Below, in pieces: positions 8,237 to 14,175 of a stretch of DNA of 33,495 nt (the stretch's first letter is position 1; each line of letters opens with the position of its first letter). The notes beneath the pieces were generated by a model. It searched no databases, had not been told where the DNA came from, and was given only the letters and a program-made list of their open reading frames with translations. The translations under genes were made by a program, and so were the position numbers. The stretch comes from an uncultured Holophagaceae bacterium (GTDB taxonomy: Bacteria > Acidobacteriota > Holophagae > Holophagales > Holophagaceae), in assembly GCA_903840385.1 (NCBI GenBank), contig CAIMFT010000041.1, forward strand, positions 1 to 33,495, in the 5' to 3' direction.

Positions 8237-10477
8237 CTACTTCACCACCAGGGTGCGCATCATGTCGTGCTCTTCGTGCTCGAGGATGTGGCAGTGCCAG
8301 ACGTACTCGTTGCCACCGGTACGGGGGCTGACGGGGACGACGAAGGGCACGGCGGGCAGGGCGAGCTTCATGATGACGGTGGTGATCTCACCGGGGTGCA
8401 TCTTGACGGTCTCCTTCCAGCCGATCTCGGTGGCCTCGGGGCCGCGGGCAGTGCCCATGAGGGTGGGCGTGGCCGCTGCGCCGACGGCGGTGGTGGTGCC
8501 GTAGGTCACCGCATCGAAGCCCTGGCGGGAGAGGATCTGCACGTTGGAGAGGTGGAAGTGGATGGGGTGGGTGTCACCCGTGAGGTTGGCGATCTGCCAG
8601 ACTTCGACCGCGTTGTTGGTGGACACCTCCGTTGGGGTGGAGCCAGTGGAGTCCTTGGGGTCGTAGTAGGGACGGCCGAAGTCACCGGCGGGGGTCTTGA
8701 CGTTGGTGCCGAGCATCTGGATGAGGCGGTTGTAGGCGTCCACAGCCTCGTTCAGGGTCAGCTGGCGCACGGTGACACCGGCGCGGGTGGGGATGGGCAG
8801 GGGCGCGGTGGTGATGTTGGCCCAGTTCAGCTTGTTGGCGGCGGCGGTGGCCACGGGGCCGGCGAGGGGGGGATCGATCAGGGAGTTGGCACTGGCAGCC
8901 AGGGCGGTGGTGGCGGTCAGCTTGTTGGGGGTGTCCTTGGTGATGGTCTTGGCGTCCAGCTTCACTTCGAAGCGCATCATCACGGAGGTGTCGCCGATGA
9001 GGGTGGGGCTGGGGTAGTCGTTCTCAGGAGCCCCATTTGGGTAGGGCCCGGGAGCATTGTTGTAGAGGATGTACTTCTTGCCACCCTTGCCGTTGAGGTC
9101 GAGGATCAGGTCCAGACGCTCAGCGGGGGCCACGATGAGGCTGCCACCGGGGGCGGCGGGGTTCACGTAGCGGCCACCGGCGGCATCCACCAGGGTGGTC
9201 AGGTTGGCCTGGGGCACGCTCACGGGCTTGGCCAGGAAGCCGCCCTCGGTGCCGATCACGAGCCAGGCGGGACCGGGCTTGGTGAAGTCAGGGCTGCCGG
9301 GGCTCAGGACATCTTCTTCGTAGAGGGCGAGGTTCAGCACCCGGGCATTGCAGGCGTTGAGGATGCGCAGACGGTAGCGGCGGGGGTCCACGGTGGCCTT
9401 GGGGAAGGCGGCGCCGTTCACCAGCATGGTGTCGCCGAAGGCTTCGGGCACTACGGACACGCCGGGGGCGGTGCTGGCGTTCCAGAGGGCGGGATCGTAC
9501 TCATAGGGGTACCAGAGGTTGCCGACGCCCACGGCAGAGCCGGGGAAGGGGCGGCTGGGGTCAGGCACGTTGCCGTTCTGGAAGATCTTGTCCTGGAAGA
9601 CCAGGGGCAGCTCGCGGCCACCGTTCTCCACGAAGGCGGGCAACCCGAAGTCACGCACCAGGGAGGCCTCGAAGGCGTCCCGGAGGATGTAGGCAGAGGC
9701 GATCCCGGCGTAGGCGTTGAGGCGGGTGATGCCCATGGCGTGGTCGTGGTACCACATCATGCGGGCGCTCTGGTTGTTGGGGTAGTAGTACTCGGCCTCG
9801 TTGACGGGGATGGTGCCAGCGGCGGCTTCGAGGGGGCGCAGCACGCCGTTGCTCAGGAAGCTCACGCCCTTGCCGCCCTGGGGGTCCCAGAAGTTGAAGG
9901 GGCCGCCGTCACTGATCCAAGGCACCTGTCCACCATGGAGGTGGGTGGCCGTGCGGTTCTGGGCCACGCTGGAGTCAGCGCCCTGGATGCTGGTGTCCAC
10001 CGGCAGGATGTGGGCATTGGGCAGGTGGTTGCGGAAGGTGATCTGGGTGGGGACACCCTTCTGGGCGATGATGATGCCGCCCAGGTGCTTCTGAGGGACG
10101 ACGGCACCCACAGCCACGCCCAGGGCGCGGCTGGGGTTGTAGCCCCAGAGGGTGGTGGGGGGCAGGGACGGATGCAGCTGATCCGTGAACTGGTTGATGT
10201 CGATGGTGTAGTGGGTGGCAGTGGTGGTGGTCTTGCCAGACTTGAAGGTGCGGGTGCCGTCGGTGACGGCCACGGGAATCAGTCCGGGAGCGCGCAGCTC
10301 GGTCATGAACTTGGTCAGGGTGGGGCTGGACTGCCAGGTGGGCACGGGAGGCGCCACGGTGCCCTGGGCCGAGGCGGACTGCCCGGACACCAGGAGGGCC
10401 GTCAGCAACCCCAGGAGGGGGAGGCCGGTCCGGGTGGAGCGGGTGAGGGAGGGGGCGGCAGCGTGCGGGTGGGTCAT
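8237..10477 (-). CDS. Exported CotA-like multicopper oxidase 2
   Basis: This 746-residue paralogue of the neighbouring oxidase is collinear with it over nearly the whole length. It carries THLHGGQVPWISDGGPF, WYHDHAMGITRLNAYAG, HPIHFHLSNVQIL and HCHILEHEEHDMM, with C729, H734 and M739 as type-1 copper ligands. The signal peptide core GLPLLGLLTALLVSG followed by SASAQ is clear. Unlike oxidase 1, no twin-arginine pair precedes it (TRSTRTG), so Sec export is more likely. The ATG at 10477 has only a weak ribosome-binding site (AAAGG about 14 bases upstream). It is transcribed divergently from hslO across a 337-bp region. Laccase-like, bilirubin oxidase-like or metal oxidase activity is possible; the sequence does not settle the substrate. 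Confidence 0.92.
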   Translation of the reverse strand: MTHPHAAAPSLTRSTRTGLPLLGLLTALLVSGQSASAQGTVAPPVPTWQSSPTLTKFMTELRAPGLIPVAVTDGTRTFKSGKTTTTATHYTIDINQFTDQLHPSLPPTTLWGYNPSRALGVAVGAVVPQKHLGGIIIAQKGVPTQITFRNHLPNAHILPVDTSIQGADSSVAQNRTATHLHGGQVPWISDGGPFNFWDPQGGKGVSFLSNGVLRPLEAAAGTIPVNEAEYYYPNNQSARMMWYHDHAMGITRLNAYAGIASAYILRDAFEASLVRDFGLPAFVENGGRELPLVFQDKIFQNGNVPDPSRPFPGSAVGVGNLWYPYEYDPALWNASTAPGVSVVPEAFGDTMLVNGAAFPKATVDPRRYRLRILNACNARVLNLALYEEDVLSPGSPDFTKPGPAWLVIGTEGGFLAKPVSVPQANLTTLVDAAGGRYVNPAAPGGSLIVAPAERLDLILDLNGKGGKKYILYNNAPGPYPNGAPENDYPSPTLIGDTSVMMRFEVKLDAKTITKDTPNKLTATTALAASANSLIDPPLAGPVATAAANKLNWANITTAPLPIPTRAGVTVRQLTLNEAVDAYNRLIQMLGTNVKTPAGDFGRPYYDPKDSTGSTPTEVSTNNAVEVWQIANLTGDTHPIHFHLSNVQILSRQGFDAVTYGTTTAVGAAATPTLMGTARGPEATEIGWKETVKMHPGEITTVIMKLALPAVPFVVPVSPRTGGNEYVWHCHILEHEEHDMMRTLVVK

Positions 10478-10814
10478 GGCTGTCGTCTGCCTTTCTTGAG
10501 GTGCGCAGGGGTGCGCAGGTTTGGCGGGGTGCCGGAAGTTCTAAGGGCGGATCAAACAGAGAAGAGAAGGCCGGTGAAACATCTCGCTTGGATAAGACTA
10601 TGAAAAAGGGTCAATGCCCGGTATGGGTACAACCCCCCTTTTGTCTGGGTGGAAACCCTACCTGTTTGCTCCTATTTGGAGCATTGATGCTCCTAAAAGT
10701 TCTTTTGCGATCTCGACATCATTTGGCCTAATTAAGAAAATACCGGCACTGAGAATTTCACAGCCGGAAGGCAGAAGCGCCCCCCTGCTGACGAGAGGCC
10801 TTCCGGGAGGCACA
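10478..10814. other. 337-bp divergent control region between oxidase 2 and hslO
   Basis: The centre of this region (about 10560-10750) is clearly A/T-richer than the surrounding genes. It contains the TGCTCC half-site cluster described separately. A weak plus-strand promoter candidate is TTGCGA (10705-10710), an 18-bp spacer and TAATTA (10729-10734). No good promoter pair was found for the oxidase. Short open frames here lack ribosome-binding sites and recognisable content. Confidence 0.5.
10667..10693. promoter_or_regulatory. Three alternating TGCTCC half-sites
   Basis: TGCTCC (10667-10672), GGAGCA (10678-10683) and TGCTCC (10688-10693) form two overlapping inverted repeats with centre-to-centre steps of 11 and 10 bp, about one helical turn. 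GGAGCAT-TG-ATGCTCC is a perfect 7-bp dyad. This is a plausible operator upstream of hslO; the regulator is unknown. Confidence 0.5.
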
Positions 10815-11756
10815 ATGAAGATTCCGCAGGAGTCCTACCTACCTGCTCTCGCCATCCCTTGCTGGAGTCTTGATGCCCTTTGCCGCCGTTCCGACCCAGG
10901 GCCAGCCGTCCTTGGGGACCTCTTGAGCGGTGACGCCCGACCGGTCCGCGTGCTCCGGTCCCACACCCGGGACGGGCACATTCGCCTGTCCTCCCTGGAT
11001 GCCAGCCCCCTCTGGGACGGCGTGCGGCGCAGCCACCCGCACCTGGAGCCCGAGGCCTGTGCCTGCCTCACGGACCTGCTCTGCGCCACGGCCCTCCTCC
11101 AGAGCCGCACCCTCTTCGCCGAGCGCCTGCAGCTCCTGGTCAAGGGCGCAGGGCGCGCCAAGGCGGTGGTCTCGGACAGCTGGCCCGACGGCACCATTCG
11201 AGGCGTCCTCGACATGGGAGGTGAAGGCACCGACTGGATCGCCGCTCCCGGCCTCCTGCAGGTGATGCGGTCCAACACGGGCGGCCAGCCCTATATCGGC
11301 AACCTCCCCCTCGTGGAGGGCGGCATCCAGGTGCAGGTGGAGCACTACCTCCAGAACTCCGAGCAGGTGCAGGCCAGCCTCACCCTCTGGTGCGATCCCG
11401 CCACGGGCGAATCCGGGGGCTTGCTGGTGGAGCCCCTGCCGGACTGTCCCCCGGCCCGCCTGGCCCGGGTCGTCCAGGCCATCGAAGGCCTGGAGGTCGT
11501 GCCCCTGTGGGAACGCACGCCAGCCTTCCTGGCCAGCTGGATCGCCCAGGGCGAGGGCACCGAGGACCTGGCCGCTGCGGACATCTTCTACCGCTGCCGC
11601 TGCTCCCGCGCGACCCTCCTGGAGACCCTGCGCCGGTTCACCAAGGAGCAGAAGGAGGACCTCTTCAAGGACCCCGGCCCCCTGGAGGTCCGCTGCGACT
11701 ACTGCGGCACCTGCTACGCCATCACTCCCGAGGATCTGCTGGGGGAGCAGGTCTGA
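10815..11756 (+). CDS. hslO: Hsp33 redox-regulated chaperone
   Basis: This 313-residue protein starts at ATG 10815, with GGGAGG four bases upstream. The Hsp33 core is visible (VRVLRSHTRDGHIRLSSLDA near the N-terminus, then LLQVMRSNTGGQPYIGNLPL). The C-terminal redox switch is C261-x-C263 followed by C294-x-x-C297, the zinc-binding pattern of the family, with one further cysteine at C300. Hsp33 is a cytoplasmic holdase that becomes active when these cysteines are oxidised by peroxide or bleach and the zinc is released. The protein is slightly longer than E. coli Hsp33 (about 292). It overlaps the acyltransferase gene by one base. Its divergence from a copper oxidase fits an oxidative or copper-stress setting, but co-regulation is only inferred. 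Confidence 0.9.
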   Translation: MKIPQESYLPALAIPCWSLDALCRRSDPGPAVLGDLLSGDARPVRVLRSHTRDGHIRLSSLDASPLWDGVRRSHPHLEPEACACLTDLLCATALLQSRTLFAERLQLLVKGAGRAKAVVSDSWPDGTIRGVLDMGGEGTDWIAAPGLLQVMRSNTGGQPYIGNLPLVEGGIQVQVEHYLQNSEQVQASLTLWCDPATGESGGLLVEPLPDCPPARLARVVQAIEGLEVVPLWERTPAFLASWIAQGEGTEDLAAADIFYRCRCSRATLLETLRRFTKEQKEDLFKDPGPLEVRCDYCGTCYAITPEDLLGEQV

Positions 11757-12475
11757 TGGCCGCCCGGGTGGACATCGCTGAGCGGGGCCGGCCTCTGGGC
11801 TCGCCCCTCTCGGTCTGGCTCAACTACCGGCTGGTGCCCTTCCTGGTGGCGGGGCTCTCGAAGCTGTGGTCCCACACCCTGCGGGTGCGCCTCGAGGGCT
11901 TCGGGGCCGTGGAGGACCTGGTGGCCCGGGACGAGCGCTTCATCCTCAGCTTCTGGCACCGGCGGCTCTTCATGATGCCCCTGGCCTACCCCTTCCACCG
12001 CCGCAACGCCCAGGGCGAAGATCGGGGGGTGGCCATCCTCTCCAGCGACAGCAAGGACGGCGAGCGCAGCGCCGCCACTTGGCGGTGGTTCGGCATCCAT
12101 GCCGTGCGCGGCACCGCCAGCGAGGATGGCGCCAAGGCCCTGGTGCGCATGATCCAGGCCGTGCGGCAGGGCTGGGACTTCGGCATCACGCCGGACGGTC
12201 CCCGGGGCCCGATCATGGAGCTGAAGCCCGGCACCATTGCCCTGGCGCGCAAGACCGGGGCCTGGGTGGTGCCCGTGAGCCTGGCCTTCGACCGCAGCTT
12301 CGAGCTGAAGACCTGGGACCGCATGGTGATCCCCTTCCCCTTCGCCACCTGCACCGTCCGCTACGGCGCACCCTTCCGGGTCCCCCCCCGCTCCGACGAC
12401 GCCGCCGAAGGCACCCGCCTCCAGCAAGAAATGGACACACTAGAAGCCTGGGCCCAGACCGTGGGGCGGGCGTGA
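11756..12475 (+). CDS. DUF374-type lysophospholipid acyltransferase
   Basis: The protein has 239 residues. The ATG overlaps the hslO stop (TGATG), indicating coupled translation. The DUF374 branch of the LPLAT superfamily is recognised by FWHRR (66-70) in place of the usual HX4D block, SSDSKDGE (96-103) and TPDGPRGP (145-152). A hydrophobic segment near 18-35 may sit in the membrane. Such proteins are thought to acylate lipid or lipid A-like precursors, using acyl-ACP or acyl-CoA; the exact substrate is not known. The role in the inner membrane is inferred from the family. Its pairing with hslO may be positional only. Confidence 0.85.
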   Translation: MAARVDIAERGRPLGSPLSVWLNYRLVPFLVAGLSKLWSHTLRVRLEGFGAVEDLVARDERFILSFWHRRLFMMPLAYPFHRRNAQGEDRGVAILSSDSKDGERSAATWRWFGIHAVRGTASEDGAKALVRMIQAVRQGWDFGITPDGPRGPIMELKPGTIALARKTGAWVVPVSLAFDRSFELKTWDRMVIPFPFATCTVRYGAPFRVPPRSDDAAEGTRLQQEMDTLEAWAQTVGRA

Positions 12476-12511
12476 ACCTTCTACTCTTCCCTTTGGATCG
12501 AATGAAATGAA

Positions 12512-12540
12512 AACCGCAGAGGACGCAGAGGGCGCAGAGG
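12512..12540 (+). repeat. Left arm of the 29-bp inverted repeat around the GxxExxY gene
   Basis: This 29-bp arm is made of CGCAGAGG units with a nine-base period. Its exact reverse complement is at 13009-13037. The match can be extended to about 34 bp with one single-base indel. The arm starts 58 bp before the ATG of the enclosed gene. Confidence 0.93.
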
Positions 12541-12598
12541 GAAAGCCGGCACTGAGGTTTCTTCGACCAGTTGGGGAAACCGCTGGCAAGGCTGCAGC

Positions 12599-13003
12599 AT
12601 GAGACGGGATCTTGACTTCCTCAACGAACTTTCCCGAAGGGTCATCGCAGCGTGTATTGAAGTGCACAAGGAGCTTGGGTCGGGGTTGCTGGAGTCAGCC
12701 TATGAAGTCTGCCTAGCCCGGGAGTTGTCACTCGCCGGTATTCCCTTCAGGCGTCAGGTGTCGGTGCCTGTGACCTACAAGGGCGAATTTATGGAGGCGG
12801 GTTACCGAATTGATCTACTGGTGGACGAATGCCTGATTGTTGAACTCAAGGCCGCCAAGTCTCCTCCGGGCATCCTGCGGGCACAACTGCTCACCTATCT
12901 GAAGCTGATGAATCTCCCCCTCGGACTTGGGGTGAGCTTTGGCAATGTTCGTCTAATCGATGGAGTCACCCGAGTGGTGAATGGCATCCCGGAACTCATC
13001 TAA
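12599..13003 (+). CDS. GxxExxY family protein with PD-(D/E)XK-like motif
   Basis: This 134-residue protein carries the defining motif GLLESAY (G29, E32, Y35). A PD-(D/E)XK nuclease-like signature follows: RIDLLV with D72, then VELKA with E82 and K84, and a conserved glutamine Q96 in AQLLTYLK. Nuclease activity has to my knowledge not been shown for this family and is an inference from the fold signature. The gene lies between 29-bp perfect inverted repeats, 58 bp from the left arm and 5 bp from the right arm. Its codons are less GC-rich at third positions than those of its neighbours (tca, gaa, att, tct), a sign of separate origin. The ATG at 12599 has only a weak AAGG about eight bases upstream. 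Confidence 0.88.
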   Translation: MRRDLDFLNELSRRVIAACIEVHKELGSGLLESAYEVCLARELSLAGIPFRRQVSVPVTYKGEFMEAGYRIDLLVDECLIVELKAAKSPPGILRAQLLTYLKLMNLPLGLGVSFGNVRLIDGVTRVVNGIPELI

Positions 13004-13008
13004 GCTTT

Positions 13009-13037
13009 CCTCTGCGCCCTCTGCGTCCTCTGCGGTT
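13009..13037 (-). repeat. Right arm of the 29-bp inverted repeat around the GxxExxY gene
   Basis: This is the exact reverse complement of 12512-12540. It begins 5 bp after the GxxExxY stop codon and ends 18 bp before the queF ATG, so it also forms the queF leader. Confidence 0.93.
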
Positions 13038-13055
13038 AATTTTTCTGGTGATCTA

Positions 13056-13469
13056 ATGTCCACAAAGCGTTCTCCCAAGGCCTCTCTGCCCAATCCGCTG
13101 CCGCAGTTTGTGGTGACGCGGCCCACGGGCCATCTGGACACTTTTGAGAGTCCCCGACCCGGGCGGGCGTTCACGGTCACCTTCGAGTCGGAGGAGTTCA
13201 CCTGCCTCTGCCCCCTCACGGGTCAGCCCGACTTCGCCAAGCTGCGCATCACCTACCAGCCGGACCGGCTCTGCGTAGAGTCCAAGTCCCTGAAGCTCTA
13301 CCTCTGGACCTTCCGGGACCAGGGCGCCTTCCACGAGGACGTCACCAACCGCATCCTCGACGACCTGGTGACGGCCCTCCAGCCCCGGTGGATCGAGGTG
13401 GCAGGCGACTTCCTCATCCGCGGCGGCATCCGGACGCTGGTGGTGGCAGAACACGGCAAAAAACAATGA
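13056..13469 (+). CDS. queF: NADPH-dependent 7-cyano-7-deazaguanine reductase
   Basis: This 137-residue protein fits the short, unimodular QueF type. The catalytic cysteine is C52 in FTCLCPLTGQPDF, with the nearby acid D59. The QueF signature ESKSLKLYLWTF (75-86) and FHED (92-95) are present. It reduces preQ0 to preQ1 in the cytoplasm, a step toward queuosine in tRNA. The ATG at 13056 has a weak GGTGA six bases upstream; an upstream in-frame extension runs through the repeat arm and is not used. No preQ1 riboswitch was recognised in the leader, which consists mostly of the repeat. Other queuosine genes are not in the window. Confidence 0.94.
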   Translation: MSTKRSPKASLPNPLPQFVVTRPTGHLDTFESPRPGRAFTVTFESEEFTCLCPLTGQPDFAKLRITYQPDRLCVESKSLKLYLWTFRDQGAFHEDVTNRILDDLVTALQPRWIEVAGDFLIRGGIRTLVVAEHGKKQ

Positions 13470-13471
13470 AT

Positions 13472-13554
13472 CCACAGATTTCACAGATTCCACAGATGGC
13501 CAAGATGCGATGCGCGGCTTTTCATCTGCGTCCATCTGCGCCATCTGCGATTTC
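13472..13554. repeat. Imperfect hairpin of nine-base repeats between queF and folK
   Basis: The left arm (13472-13500) has three CACAGAT-type units with nine-base spacing. The right arm (13522-13554), read on the minus strand, has three CGCAGATGG-type units in the same register. CAGAT is conserved in every unit while the flanking bases differ between arms. The right arm ends three bases before the folK ATG. Confidence 0.85.
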
Positions 13555-13557
13555 AAA

Positions 13558-14028
13558 ATGAAGGCCGTCGTCGCGCTGGGCTCCAACCTCGGCGACCGCC
13601 GGGCGCACCTGGTGGCGGGGCTGGCGGCCCTGCGCACGCTGGGGGCGGTGGTGCCCTCGCCTCTGGTGATGGAGACGCCGGACGAGTCGGGGATGGGTCC
13701 CGCTTACCTCAACACCGTGGCCCTGGTGGTCACCGAGGAGGCCGATCCCTGCCGCTTCCTGGAGGCCCTCCTGCGCCTGGAGCTGCTGGCCGGCCGGGAC
13801 CGCGGCACCGGGAAGAACGCCCCCCGCACCCTGGATCTGGACCTCATCACCACGGACGGCGACCCCGGCACCTGGACCTGGCCCACCCCGGCGGACCTGC
13901 TGCGTCTGGGCCCTGAGCTCAGCCTCGAGCTACCCCACCCCCGCGCCTTCCGCCGCCCCTTCGTCCTGGAACCCTGGCGCGCCCTCTCCGACCCCGGCGA
14001 GTGTGGTGGGGTCATTCCGGGAAAATAG
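13558..14028 (+). CDS. folK: 6-hydroxymethyl-7,8-dihydropterin pyrophosphokinase
   Basis: This 156-residue protein is normal for HPPK. Motifs are ALGSNLGD at the start (6-13), YLNTVALV, the ATP/pterin-binding RDRGTGKNAPRTLDLDLI and LPHPRAFRRPFVLEPW at the end. It transfers pyrophosphate from ATP to the pterin in folate synthesis. The ATG at 13558 is fixed by the ALGSN block, which normally begins within a few residues of the start. No Shine-Dalgarno sequence is visible, because the upstream bases belong to the repeat hairpin. Translation may depend on the queF transcript or be leaderless. The gene converges with the S9 peptidase gene. Confidence 0.93.
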   Translation: MKAVVALGSNLGDRRAHLVAGLAALRTLGAVVPSPLVMETPDESGMGPAYLNTVALVVTEEADPCRFLEALLRLELLAGRDRGTGKNAPRTLDLDLITTDGDPGTWTWPTPADLLRLGPELSLELPHPRAFRRPFVLEPWRALSDPGECGGVIPGK

Positions 14029-14035
14029 AAAAAAA

Positions 14036-14163
14036 GATCCAACGCGAAGACGCGAAGACGCTAAGAAAAGCGAAGAAGAAAAGGGAAAGGGTCTTTTCGG
14101 GCCTTCTGTTTCCCTTAGCTTTTCTTCGTCTCTTTTTGCGTCTTCGCGTCTTGGCGTTGGATC
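14036..14163. repeat. Long inverted repeat between folK and the S9 peptidase gene
   Basis: The outer arms, 14036-14061 and 14138-14163, are inverted copies matching at 25 of 26 positions and built from CGCGAAGA/CGCCAAGA units. Weaker pairing of A/G-rich left and C/T-rich right sequence continues inward to about 14090 and 14104. The element fills almost all of the convergent junction and could also end transcription from both sides. Confidence 0.9.
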
Positions 14164-14175
14164 AGTAAATCTTTA

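Noticed and set aside
8093..10603. 836-codon plus-strand open frame opposite oxidase 2
   Set aside because: Its content is low-complexity Gly/Val/His/Glu typical of reverse frames; the minus strand carries all copper motifs.
10501..10731. Small open frame (76 codons) in the oxidase/hslO gap
   Set aside because: It has no ribosome-binding site, no recognisable content, and overlaps the likely control region.
12512..13037. Insertion sequence with transposase
   Set aside because: The enclosed protein has no DDE, HUH or recombinase motif and no target-site duplication was seen. It is kept only as an inverted-repeat cassette of unknown mobility.
13004..13055. preQ1 riboswitch in the queF leader
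   Set aside because: The leader is almost entirely the right repeat arm and shows no preQ1-aptamer-like hairpin plus A-rich tail.
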